Below, in pieces: positions 17,390 to 25,094 of a DNA stretch of 64,000 nt (its first letter is position 1; every line of letters begins with the position of its first letter). Made by a program: the position numbers and the translations under genes. The stretch lies in assembly GCA_033852115.1 (NCBI GenBank), contig JAWSVE010000008.1, positions 682,001 to 746,000 of the forward strand. Direction: 5' to 3'. This DNA comes from JAWSVE01 sp033852115 (GTDB taxonomy: Bacteria > Pseudomonadota > Gammaproteobacteria > Pseudomonadales > Cellvibrionaceae). Under the pieces are notes generated by a model. That model saw only the letters and a list, made by a program, of their open reading frames with translations, did not search any database and was not told the DNA's origin.

Positions 17390-18310
17390 ATGGCGTCTAA
17401 ATCAACGATTGATTTGTTTTACGTGTTTCTTTACGGGTTGGCCTTTTTACTGCTTAGTTTAACAGTTGTCTGGTATCTGGCACGTGAAGACACTGATGAG
17501 TCTCTTATGCTCGAAACCTCGGCGACTGAGAGTAAGACAGAAACGATAGAAAGTGTTTGGCAATGGTCTTCTAATGAAGCCTTGCGTGAATATGCAGCGA
17601 CACAGCAAGGGGGCGCCCAGGGGCTCGATGCCCGTGTCGCCGCGACTATTGACGAACAGCGCATAGTGAAGGCTTTGGGTGATGTGCGCATTGATCACTA
17701 CGGCAATGTCGTGGTGGATGAGGTAGGTCTTCAAGCGTTATACCAAACGATAGGTTATAGCGCAGTCACTATGAGCCAGCAGCAGCGTGATTACGTTAGC
17801 CAGGTAATTCGTGATGGTTTACCCAGTCCTGCTGCCGAGCAAGTGGTAGATATCGTCGGTAATTTTTTTGAGTACTTACAGGCCAAGTCTCAACTCGAAA
17901 CCGTTTACCCCAACGTGACCGATCCAGTAACCTTGTCGATTAAACTTGATGATCTTCAAACCTTGAGGCAGATGTATTTTGGGGGATCTGTTGCAGAAAA
18001 GTTATTTAAACGCCAGCACGTACAAGAGCAGTATATGCTCGAGAATCTGCGAATTACTTCTGATACGAGCGTATCTGAAGATGAAAAGCAACGTCAGCGT
18101 GAACAAGCCCAAAAACATTTTTTGACGCGAGATTATGGCATAACTAACTGGCTTAGTCGCCGGGACATATTCTTGCAACAAAAAGCCGATATTCTTAATT
18201 CATCGCTGTCGTCAGCCGAACAGGCGCAGCAAATTGAATGGCTATTTGATGCTTCGTTTTCTGTCGAAGAGCAGCAAGCCATTGCCGCTGAAAACCTCAC
18301 TGAGTTCTAA
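17390..18310 (+). CDS. Lipase-secretion-chaperone-like protein (copy A)
   Basis: 306 residues from ATG 17390 (AGG 7 nt upstream; the open frame runs back to 17249). N-terminal membrane anchor about 9-29, then W57-Q-W59, a block reading V-R-I-D-x-x-G-N-V-V-V-D, a helical region with GLPSPAAEQVVDIVGNFFEYL, the L-R-Q-M-Y-F-G-x-x-V-A-E-K-L-F segment and EDEKQRQREQAQK. This is the order of LifO/Lif steric foldases, periplasmic anchors that fold lipases before type II export. The classical RxxFDY(F/C)LSAxGE motif is not present. No lipase is adjacent; the next gene is a secreted pectate lyase. Family assignment likely, client unknown. Confidence 0.7.
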   Translation: MASKSTIDLFYVFLYGLAFLLLSLTVVWYLAREDTDESLMLETSATESKTETIESVWQWSSNEALREYAATQQGGAQGLDARVAATIDEQRIVKALGDVRIDHYGNVVVDEVGLQALYQTIGYSAVTMSQQQRDYVSQVIRDGLPSPAAEQVVDIVGNFFEYLQAKSQLETVYPNVTDPVTLSIKLDDLQTLRQMYFGGSVAEKLFKRQHVQEQYMLENLRITSDTSVSEDEKQRQREQAQKHFLTRDYGITNWLSRRDIFLQQKADILNSSLSSAEQAQQIEWLFDASFSVEEQQAIAAENLTEF

Positions 18311-18320
18311 CGCGGGCTGT

Positions 18321-18455
18321 GTGCCCGGTGTCACTATTCATGAAACCCTAGGCAAAAACAGCCAGTTTTTGCAATTATATGTCCTCTATACAGTGTTAGG
18401 CTTCGCGGTCTACGCTGTAGGGAAGTTAATGCAGCATCCCGTCAACAATAATTAA
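18321..18455 (+). CDS. Possible 44-residue membrane peptide (uncertain)
   Basis: A short frame from GTG 18321 after copy A, containing one hydrophobic segment (LYVLYTVLGFAVYAVGKLM) and ending 23 bp before the pectate lyase start. The frame is open through the end of the upstream gene, so it could also be the remnant of a longer gene. No ribosome site is evident. Listed only because it fills the gap with a plausible helix. Confidence 0.22.
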   Translation: MPGVTIHETLGKNSQFLQLYVLYTVLGFAVYAVGKLMQHPVNNN

Positions 18456-18477
18456 TCAAAAATAAAGAGGGGCTGAC

Positions 18478-19665
18478 ATGAGTTTAAATTTACTACGTTT
18501 AGCGGTATTTCCTGTGGCACTGTGCGCAATGATCAGCAACGCCGTTGCGACCAGCCAGCCAGATGACCCTACCCCGGAGCCTAATCCACCTGCAGGGGCC
18601 TTAGAAAACGGGCGCTATGTCATTACCAATAGCTTTAGCGGTAAGGCGATGGAGGTTGGCGGCGCAAGTGTTAGCAATGGTGCAAACGTCGTCCAATATG
18701 ATTACGACGGTGATACGCATCAACAGTGGGATGTCACTAATTTAGGCAATGGCTACTATACATTGCGTCCCGCTCATTCAGGCAAATCGCTTGATGTCTA
18801 TGCATGGAGTACATCGGATGGTGGTGACTTACGTCAATGGGAATATTTAGGGGGTGACAATCAGCAGTGGCAAATTAATGCTGAGGGTAATGGAACATAC
18901 AATATAATCTCACGCTTTAGTGGCAAGGCAGTAGAGGTCTATGACTTCAATTCATCGAATGGCGCCAACATTGTCCAATGGGAATATTGGGGAGGCGCGC
19001 CTCAATTGTGGCGATTTGCTTTAGTCGGTAGCTCACAGCCGCCAACTGGAAACGGGAAAGGTTCAAGTTGTGTTTCAACTGGCTCGGTGACTGTTTCGTC
19101 TACCATTGTGGTTAGTAGCGGTGTGTTTGATGGCGGCTGTAAAACTTATAATCCAACATCCGCTTTGGGTGACGGAGGACAAGGTGAAGGTCAAAAGCCT
19201 GTGTTTCGAGTAGAAAACGGTGCGACGTTGAAGAACGTCATCATCGGTCGAAACGGTGCGGACGGTATTCATTTTTATGGAGGCGGGACTATCGATAATA
19301 TTCGCTGGACGGACATTGGCGAAGATGGCTTAACCGTGAAATCGCAAGGCGATATCGTCGTCCGCAATATTGAAGCTTATGACGGATACGATAAGTTTAT
19401 GCAAATTAACGCTGCTGCCAATATTACTGTGTCGAATTGTATTGTCGATGGAGCCGGGAAATTTTTGCGGCAAAATGGCGGAACAGGGTTCACCATCAAT
19501 GTTACGGTTGATAATTGTGATATCAAAAATATGAAGGAAGCTGTGTTCAGAACTGATAGCTCGTCATCGACCGCTCGCTTAACGAACTCGCGTATTCGCA
19601 ATGCAGGTACCATCTGTTACGGGCCATGGCGAAGCTGCACTACGTCGAATGTCGTTGAATTCTAA
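18478..19665 (+). CDS. Secreted family-3 pectate lyase with ricin-type carbohydrate-binding module
   Basis: 395 residues: signal peptide (about 1-24), Pro-rich linker (TPEPNPP), a ricin-B/CBM13-like domain with three repeats (about 42-180; each with a SGKAMEV/SGKSLDV/SGKAVEV block and Q-Q-W or Q-L-W), then a PL3 parallel beta-helix (about 195-395) with GVFDGGCKTYN, KPVFRVENGATLKNVIIG, GADGIHFYGGGTIDNI, IGEDGLTVK and KFLRQNGGTGF. PL3 enzymes cleave polygalacturonate by beta-elimination with Ca2+. AAAGAGGGG before ATG (start is the last three bases of line end 18478-18480). A strong terminator follows. Suggests use of algal or plant pectin-like polymers. Confidence 0.92.
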   Translation: MSLNLLRLAVFPVALCAMISNAVATSQPDDPTPEPNPPAGALENGRYVITNSFSGKAMEVGGASVSNGANVVQYDYDGDTHQQWDVTNLGNGYYTLRPAHSGKSLDVYAWSTSDGGDLRQWEYLGGDNQQWQINAEGNGTYNIISRFSGKAVEVYDFNSSNGANIVQWEYWGGAPQLWRFALVGSSQPPTGNGKGSSCVSTGSVTVSSTIVVSSGVFDGGCKTYNPTSALGDGGQGEGQKPVFRVENGATLKNVIIGRNGADGIHFYGGGTIDNIRWTDIGEDGLTVKSQGDIVVRNIEAYDGYDKFMQINAAANITVSNCIVDGAGKFLRQNGGTGFTINVTVDNCDIKNMKEAVFRTDSSSSTARLTNSRIRNAGTICYGPWRSCTTSNVVEF

Positions 19666-19717
19666 ATAAAGGTTTTTAATTAAAGTTTCCCCTCCCCTGA
19701 ATATTAAAAAAGGGCTC

Positions 19718-19750
19718 GCCGCCAATCAGTTTCTGACTGGCGGCTTTTTT
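19718..19750 (+). terminator. Rho-independent terminator after the pectate lyase
   Basis: 12-bp stem with one mismatch (19718-19729 with 19733-19744), short loop, then TTTTTT at 19745-19750. Lies between convergent genes. Confidence 0.85.
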
Positions 19751-19764
19751 ATGCCATTGCAATA

Positions 19765-20670
19765 CTAAAAATAGACACTGGCACTTGCTGTGATTTCCGA
19801 ATCGATTGAGTAGTTATCACCTTGATAGCTTGTGTACTCAATTACTAGGCTACTGTTTTCACCCAGGCGAATCCCGCCAAACAAACTTGCGTGGGTTACA
19901 TCAACATCATTTGGGTTGCGATACCCAAATGTTGTGCCGAGTTCCCACTTCAGTCTCCAGGGTGTTCGTAGGGTGACTTCGGCTTGGGAATAATCATCGT
20001 AAAGGGATTCCAAGTCGCCGCCTGAAAATAGTGTATGTCCAACGTAGAGACTGGTTGCGAGATTGTGAAAGCTACCAAGCATACTTGCCGATAGATGCAC
20101 TTCCTTCGTCCCGCTACCTAAAAATTCGTCGTAATCTGCATTGTCAAATTTGTAGCTGATGCTAGTCGCTGGGGTCCAGTTGGACTCGTTGTAATAGGCG
20201 TACTGCGCATAAATGCTGATGTCGCCAATACCCGATGCTTGATAGTCTTCGTCCTGATAATCAGCACACAGCTGCGTTAAACGACGAATTAAAAAACCTC
20301 TTTCTGGGTTGATTTGACCTGCGTCCAAGCGCTCACAGGCATCGGCTACGTTTAGAGGAATATTGTAGGCATAAGTCCCTTCGACTTGTTGCAGCGGAAT
20401 ATCCACGCCTAGGCTCCAACTATGGTGACTTCCTCTGAGACTATTAACTGAAGGTGCTAGCAGCAAAGTCGTTAATTGGCCATCACCAACTTGCAAGTTT
20501 TGCCGCTGGTGTTGAAGCTCGAGATCAAGTGCACTGCTATTTAGTGGGTGTAAAGTATCGTCTAGTGCTTGCGAATTGGGTTCGGCATTTGCTGAAGCGA
20601 TAGACCCAACGTTGGTGATACAGATGAGTGCGGTGATTGCACCCGTAGCAAATCGAGTGAAGATAGTCAC
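19765..20670 (-). CDS. Putative outer-membrane beta-barrel protein
   Basis: 301 residues with a signal peptide (about 1-30, ANA-EP). After a polar N-terminus the chain alternates amphipathic strands (SWSLGVDIPL, DISIYAQYAYY, TPATSISYKFD, LATSLYVGHTLF, AEVTLRTPWRLKWELGTTFGYR, LFGGIRLGENSSLVIEYTSY) and ends in a terminal Phe (ASVYF), the usual BAM-recognised signature. Two Cys in the mid-region could form a loop disulfide. GTG start with AGAGGAA seven bases upstream. Last gene of the sigma-factor operon, 11 bp after the DUF3106 gene. Transport substrate unknown. Confidence 0.65.
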   Translation of the reverse strand: MTIFTRFATGAITALICITNVGSIASANAEPNSQALDDTLHPLNSSALDLELQHQRQNLQVGDGQLTTLLLAPSVNSLRGSHHSWSLGVDIPLQQVEGTYAYNIPLNVADACERLDAGQINPERGFLIRRLTQLCADYQDEDYQASGIGDISIYAQYAYYNESNWTPATSISYKFDNADYDEFLGSGTKEVHLSASMLGSFHNLATSLYVGHTLFSGGDLESLYDDYSQAEVTLRTPWRLKWELGTTFGYRNPNDVDVTHASLFGGIRLGENSSLVIEYTSYQGDNYSIDSEITASASVYF

Positions 20671-20681
20671 AAATCGTTCCT

Positions 20682-21203
20682 CTAGCGATTTAAACGTTGT
20701 TTTAATAGCTGCTCGCGGAGTTGTCGACGTTGCTGTCTATCCGCCTGGCGAATACGATCACGCATCTGCCGTCTTTCAAGAGGACTCATCTGTTGAAAGT
20801 TATGTTGCAGATTGTTCTGCTCTTCAGCGGTTAACCCTTGGAACCAGCGATATCGTTGTTGCAATTGTCTGCGTTGCTCGAGGGGAAGTTGAGAAAAGCG
20901 TTCGTAGCGTCGTTGTAATCTCTCTCGTCGTGTTTGTTCTACGGCTTGCCACTTCGCGAAACGCTCTTGCAAAAAAGTGCGTTGTTCGTCGCTTAATGAT
21001 TGATAGCGTTGCGCAGTCGCCAACAAACGCTGTCGCTGCGATTCATCAAGTTGTGACCATCGCTGTTCTAAGGGGGCAAGTATCGCTTGCTCTTCACTAT
21101 TCAGTTCCTGCCACTCTTTGGCATGTGATGAGACAGCGAATCCTACTACGAATATTGTGGCCCAGATACATTGGACGAGTGGTTTATATTTGATGGGTTT
21201 CAT
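20682..21203 (-). CDS. Exported DUF3106-family protein
   Basis: 173 residues from ATG 21203 (GGAGGG upstream). Signal peptide about 1-30, then a highly charged Gln/Arg-rich helical region with repeats of the type W-x-x-L-x-x-x-Q-R-x-x-L and F-x-x-L-x-x-E-Q-R-x-x-L, characteristic of DUF3106. Members are periplasmic and usually encoded beside a sigma factor and a DUF3619 protein in betaproteobacteria, the same order as here. Likely binds or senses an envelope partner; function unknown. Start follows the previous gene's stop directly. Confidence 0.85.
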   Translation of the reverse strand: MKPIKYKPLVQCIWATIFVVGFAVSSHAKEWQELNSEEQAILAPLEQRWSQLDESQRQRLLATAQRYQSLSDEQRTFLQERFAKWQAVEQTRRERLQRRYERFSQLPLEQRRQLQQRYRWFQGLTAEEQNNLQHNFQQMSPLERRQMRDRIRQADRQQRRQLREQLLKQRLNR

Positions 21204-21205
21204 AA

Positions 21206-21511
21206 TCACTTTCCCTCCGTGAGTAGCGGAGACGTTTTGGTCTTGGGTTTTGGTTCCATATCAAGCGACTCTAGCGCTTTGATGAGTTCAATCGATTTAG
21301 TCGATGATTCGTGTTCACCTTTTTCCAATGTCATTTGTTGGTATTCATGACTCAGTACTTCCTCAAGCATCAGTGGATCAAGTAATTCGCCATCACCTTG
21401 ACTGTACTCGCTTAACCATAGCCAAAATGCTTCAGAATTAGTTGCCTCCTCAGCTTTTGCTGCGAGACTTTGAAGTAGCACTATCGCGATCATTACTTTG
21501 CTAAATCGCAT
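21206..21511 (-). CDS. Small exported protein in sigma-factor operon
   Basis: 101 residues from ATG 21511 (GCAGG upstream; ATG 21523 would add four). Signal peptide about 1-20 (AAKA-EE), then an acidic mature part with EAFWLWLSEYSQGDGELLDPLMLEEVLS. It overlaps the preceding anti-sigma-like gene by 11 bp and abuts the DUF3106 gene, so translation is coupled. No family recognised; periplasmic by prediction. Confidence 0.6.
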   Translation of the reverse strand: MRFSKVMIAIVLLQSLAAKAEEATNSEAFWLWLSEYSQGDGELLDPLMLEEVLSHEYQQMTLEKGEHESSTKSIELIKALESLDMEPKPKTKTSPLLTEGK

Positions 21512-21839
21512 CGTTACCTGCATCCGCTAGGTCGCCAAACTCTATGAGTAAGTCCATGAGCTCGAGCATCTCTGGATCAACATCAAGGTAAGTGAGGGTA
21601 TCTAACGTTTCCTCTGGTGCTGGTGTTTGAACAATACTTGGCAATATGAGGGCGACCAATACCGACGCAGCGATAGCTGAAGCAGCGATTTGCCAGCGTT
21701 TTCGGGCTGAACTCGCTTGCCGCTTTGCTAGGGCTTTATTCCTGGCTTCACGCAATTGTTCGCGAACATTCTCTGGCAGCGAGTCGGTACTTTTGTCTAA
21801 GCTGCTTTTTATGGCGTCGCTAAATTTTTTATCGGTCAT
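21501..21839 (-). CDS. Single-pass membrane protein, likely anti-sigma factor (DUF3619-like)
   Basis: 112 residues: a charged cytosolic N-terminus of about 48 residues (LPENVREQLREARNKALAKRQ), one membrane helix at about 49-70 (IAASAIAASVLVALILPSIV) and a short acidic periplasmic tail. Position directly after the sigma gene, size and topology match DUF3619-type proteins and small anti-sigma factors. It would hold the sigma factor at the membrane until a periplasmic signal arrives. Role inferred from context. Confidence 0.6.
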   Translation of the reverse strand: MTDKKFSDAIKSSLDKSTDSLPENVREQLREARNKALAKRQASSARKRWQIAASAIAASVLVALILPSIVQTPAPEETLDTLTYLDVDPEMLELMDLLIEFGDLADAGNDAI

Positions 21840-21863
21840 AAGGGGTTACCTGTAACCTGGTTG

Positions 21864-22487
21864 CTATTGTGAGTATTCGTGTTGCATGTGCATTAATTGC
21901 TTGCGTAATTCGCGAACTGCTCGCGAGTAATGTGTTTTAACGCTGCCGCTGCTACATTGCATAATGTTCGCTGTGGTTTCCACATCGAAGCCTTCCCAAC
22001 TGCGTAGTAAAAACGCCTGCTGTTGTCTGATGCTTAATTGCTCGACGGCGTGCATCACGGCCTCTATGTCTTGTGTTCGCTGCCACACACTGTCAGGCAT
22101 TTCACTTTCGTCGCTTTCCGCTAAATCAATGGGATCTTCTTCCTGCAGCTCATCTTCCTGGTACCCACGTTTTTGCCAGAACCAGCGATGTTGCCTTTGC
22201 TGGCGCCGATGGGATTGTATGATCTCGCGCTGCAAAATTGTTTGAAAAAGCGGCGCCCATTCTGACGCCGATTTGTCGGCGTAGTTAGTGGCCAGCTTGA
22301 TCATTGCTTCCTGTACTACGTCCAACGCTTCGGCATGACTTTTTGTCGCTAGCTTGGCCATTTGATATGCGCGGCCCTCCACGCTCGCAAAAAAGTCATT
22401 GAGCGATTGCGCTGTTCCCTCAGCATCATGTTGATGAGCTGATTCCGCGGCAGCATGTGCAATGTTGGCGTTATGTAAATTGGCCAT
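21864..22487 (-). CDS. ECF-type sigma-70 family sigma factor
   Basis: 207 residues. Region 2: AYQMAKLATKSHAEALDVVQEAMIKLA, with W-A-P-L-F-Q-T-I-L-Q-R for the -10 binding helix. An acidic linker of about 45 residues follows (QEEDPIDLAESDESEMPDSVW). Region 4: LSIRQQQAFLLRSWEGFDVETTANIM then SSGSVKTHYSRAVRELR, a clear -35 helix-turn-helix. It heads an operon with a putative anti-sigma factor, two exported proteins and a barrel. Those genes are its probable regulon, with autoregulation likely but no promoter consensus found. Confidence 0.9.
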   Translation of the reverse strand: MANLHNANIAHAAAESAHQHDAEGTAQSLNDFFASVEGRAYQMAKLATKSHAEALDVVQEAMIKLATNYADKSASEWAPLFQTILQREIIQSHRRQQRQHRWFWQKRGYQEDELQEEDPIDLAESDESEMPDSVWQRTQDIEAVMHAVEQLSIRQQQAFLLRSWEGFDVETTANIMQCSSGSVKTHYSRAVRELRKQLMHMQHEYSQ

Positions 22488-22591
22488 TCGTGAGCGTCTG
22501 TTTCTCTATTTCAACTTCGTTTTTGTCGCTCATCACAACACAATCTCCTGGGTATTGTGATGAGCAGCAATCCGTTGCTAAGGACAAAATC

Positions 22592-23152
22592 CTACTCTGC
22601 GCTATCTGATTCGTTATCACCACGGCTTCTATCAATGACTCTAGTATGTGTTTCACCATCTTTGTCAACCACAGTGATCTCTTTATGGAGTGTGCCAGCC
22701 TCCTTATCGATTGTCGCTACGACATTGCGAGACGTGGTGACACCTTCCGCATTGGTGCGGGTCGATTCTCGCGTGAAGCCATCCTCACTGCGCTGCATGA
22801 CGTCGCTACTACTGTAGGTGCTACCGTCGAATCTTTCCCCCTCAGTGGTGCGCGTGCGGGTTTGCGATTCTTGGTCGATATCAACCGTTGTCGTTCGAGT
22901 GGCGGTTGCGCCATCTGGCCGTGTGCGGGTTATGGTTCGTGTTCCTTCTCGCATTTTACGTTGTCTGTGTTGTTCTGCCATACGTGCTCGGTGCTGTTGA
23001 ACATTGGCATGTCGGGCACCATCGGCTGAGGGGCCTCGGGACTCTGCGTTTGCAACGGTTACACCGCAGGCAAGGACTGCCGTCAAAGCTAGACCTGTAG
23101 CGAGATGGATGTATTGGCGGAAGTGAGGGTATTGGTTGTTGGGCTTGTTCAT
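22592..23152 (-). CDS. Exported Arg/Thr-rich protein of unknown function
   Basis: 186 residues with a signal peptide (about 1-36, ANA-ES) and an extremely polar mature chain rich in Arg, Thr, Glu and Asp. It has alternating short strands such as GTRTITRTRPDGATATRTTTVDID, broken here only for emphasis into GTRTITRTRPDG and ATATRTTTVDID, and later TTSRNVVATIDKEAG and HKEITVVDKDGETH. The D-x-D-G/D-K-D-G pattern suggests beta repeats that bind cations. GGAG seven bases before ATG. Located just upstream of the sigma gene on the same strand, 104 bp away, perhaps as part of its regulon. No family recognised. Confidence 0.6.
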   Translation of the reverse strand: MNKPNNQYPHFRQYIHLATGLALTAVLACGVTVANAESRGPSADGARHANVQQHRARMAEQHRQRKMREGTRTITRTRPDGATATRTTTVDIDQESQTRTRTTEGERFDGSTYSSSDVMQRSEDGFTRESTRTNAEGVTTSRNVVATIDKEAGTLHKEITVVDKDGETHTRVIDRSRGDNESDSAE

Positions 23153-23409
23153 TATATAGCTCCGTTAAGTCAGTCGTGCTGTCAATATGAGTGTGGCCAG
23201 AGGGCCTTAGTTTGTGTCATCTCGCGCGCTTACTATCTATAACGCACAAGTCTGGAATCGGTTGACACGTCGTTTAAAAAATCACGGGGTCGAGCTACTA
23301 GACATGCTGGGGTTAAGACGGGCATATTACCGGCGCAAAGAGCCTGTCTAGGGCTATCAGATTGAGTTTTAGGCTAATGTTGATAGGGTTTACGGAGAAA
23401 GGATAAAAA

Positions 23410-23724
23410 ATGCTGGTTACGAATATTGAGATGGTGCCCGGGCGACGGGTGAGAGAACACCTTGGCATGGTGCAGGGCAATACGGTACGTGCTAAGCATG
23501 CCGGCAAAGACATTATGGCGGGTTTTAAGAATATCTTTGGTGGCGAGTTAAAAAGTTACACAGAGTTGTTAACAGAAGCGAGGGAAGAGGCCACTGAACG
23601 AATGATCGAGCAGGCCAAATCAATTGGTGCCAATGCCGTGCTCAATGTTCGATTTTCGACGTCCTCTATCTCAGCCGGTGCTGCTGAGCTTTTCGTCTAT
23701 GGCACTGCGGTGGTTCTCGAGTAA
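23410..23724 (+). CDS. YbjQ/UPF0145 family protein
   Basis: 104 residues, the whole of a YbjQ (heavy-metal-binding-domain-like) protein: LGMVQGNTVRAKHAGKDIMAGFKNIFGGELKSY (in pieces LGMVQGNTVRA and FKNIFGGELKSYTELL), AREEATERMIEQAK, GANAVLNVRFSTSSI and the end F-V-Y-G-T-A-V. Pentameric cytosolic family; function unsettled. AGAAAGGA before ATG. First of three co-oriented genes with a second YbjQ and an M48 protease. Confidence 0.9.
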   Translation: MLVTNIEMVPGRRVREHLGMVQGNTVRAKHAGKDIMAGFKNIFGGELKSYTELLTEAREEATERMIEQAKSIGANAVLNVRFSTSSISAGAAELFVYGTAVVLE

Positions 23725-23740
23725 GACACGGAGATCAAGG

Positions 23741-24181
23741 ATGTACGATTTAATATTTTTCCTGACGCTATTGTCGCTAGGCTACTTTTTCGGTCGCATT
23801 GCTGAGAAACGCCATTTTCGCTCAATCATTCAGCGTGAGCAGCAACTTCGGCATATTCTCACCTTCGCTAAGCGTTATCCATTAAATGCGACTGAGCCTA
23901 CTCAGGTTGCGCTCGTTAGCGGTAATGTCGTGATCTCGCTTGATTATTTCAAACGAATTGTTGCCGGTTTGCGATCAATTGTTGGTGGGCGTGTTAAAGC
24001 TTATGAGACGTTGGTGGAGCGAGCCAGGCGCGAAGCCATTTTGCGCATGAAGGAAGAAGCGCAGCGCCTGGGCGCTCAAGCAGTGATTAACGTAAAGCTA
24101 GAGACAGCGTCAATATACAAGGGGCAGCAACAGCAGGTGGGTAGCGTCGAAGTATACGCTTACGGCACTGCGCTCTATTAG
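23741..24181 (+). CDS. Membrane-anchored YbjQ-like protein
   Basis: 146 residues from ATG 23741 (GGAG seven bases upstream; the frame stays open into the previous gene). Starts with a hydrophobic segment (LIFFLTLLSLGYFFGRIA), then a YbjQ fold: VALVSGNVVISLDYFKRIVAG, LRSIVGGRVKAYETLVERARREA, LGAQAVINVKLETAS and the end VEVYAYGTAL. It is a paralogue of the gene 16 bp upstream but with an anchor added, so one copy may sit on the membrane. Confidence 0.85.
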   Translation: MYDLIFFLTLLSLGYFFGRIAEKRHFRSIIQREQQLRHILTFAKRYPLNATEPTQVALVSGNVVISLDYFKRIVAGLRSIVGGRVKAYETLVERARREAILRMKEEAQRLGAQAVINVKLETASIYKGQQQQVGSVEVYAYGTALY

Positions 24182-24209
24182 TGTTTGTTATTAACAGGCT
24201 AAGTGAATA

Positions 24210-25094
24210 ATGAAATACAGCAATCCACAAATACCTGAGGGGATAAACGTATCGCAAGAGCACCCGCTAAAAGAATTTTTTATTCTGTTAGCGGGTGTCA
24301 GCGCTATCGTGGTAGCCGCGGTATTTGTCTTGGCGCTATTAGCCGAGTGGTTAGTCCGGTTTATTCCCTTTGAAACGGAAGCTGCATTGGTTAGTGATGG
24401 CTTTGCCGAAACGACCTTGATTGATTCGCAACGGAGCACTGGTGACCAAGCCATCGAAGACTACTTACAAGCTTTAAGTGACCGGCTCACTGAGCACATG
24501 GACTTAGCCGATGGAATGTCGATCACAGTGCACTACAGTGACGATGATCTGGTGAATGCTTATGCCACGTTAGGTGGTCACGTAGTCGTCTATCGTGGTT
24601 TGCTTGAAAAGCTCAATAGCGAAAACGCCTTGGCAATGGTTGTTGCGCATGAGGCTGCGCATATTGCGCACCGAGATCCCATTGTTGCGATGGGGCGAGG
24701 ATTAACCGTTGGTTTAGCCTTAGCTTGCATAACAGGGTTTGGTGATAGCGGTATGTCGCAACAGTTGCTGGGTCAGCTCAGTCTGTTTACAGCGCTGTCA
24801 TTTAATCGTGATCAGGAAACTGAAGCTGATCGAGTTGCTATGCGAGCCGTGCTGGCCGAATATGGCCACATTGAGGGCGCTGCCGATCTTTTCGAATTGT
24901 TTAAACAACAACGGGGCGAGTTAATGGCCCCGGAGTTGTTGAGTACCCATCCTTTAGATGATTCGCGTATTCAGGCGATAGAGGCATTCGCGCATGAGTC
25001 AAAAATTCGCCCCGGCAATCGAGCAGAAAAAAATGAAACTACGCCACTTCCTGAGATTATTCTTCAGCTCGCAAACGATAACTCGTATAACTAG
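24210..25094 (+). CDS. M48-family membrane metallopeptidase
   Basis: 294 residues. One membrane helix near the N-terminus (LAGVSAIVVAAVFVLALLAEWL), then an M48 domain with zinc motif H147-E-A-A-H151 and the third-ligand block E203-T-E-A-D207. The C-terminal LLSTHPLDDSRIQAI is typical of LoiP/YcaL/BepA-type proteases that degrade misassembled envelope proteins. The catalytic part is probably periplasmic. 28 bp after the second YbjQ gene; its end overlaps the opposing enoyl-CoA hydratase gene by 4 bp. Confidence 0.9.
   Translation: MKYSNPQIPEGINVSQEHPLKEFFILLAGVSAIVVAAVFVLALLAEWLVRFIPFETEAALVSDGFAETTLIDSQRSTGDQAIEDYLQALSDRLTEHMDLADGMSITVHYSDDDLVNAYATLGGHVVVYRGLLEKLNSENALAMVVAHEAAHIAHRDPIVAMGRGLTVGLALACITGFGDSGMSQQLLGQLSLFTALSFNRDQETEADRVAMRAVLAEYGHIEGAADLFELFKQQRGELMAPELLSTHPLDDSRIQAIEAFAHESKIRPGNRAEKNETTPLPEIILQLANDNSYN

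Noticed and set aside
20576..21193. 205-codon plus-strand frame opposite DUF3106
   Set aside because: Antisense to a clear gene; its length comes from the Arg/Gln-rich repeat composition.
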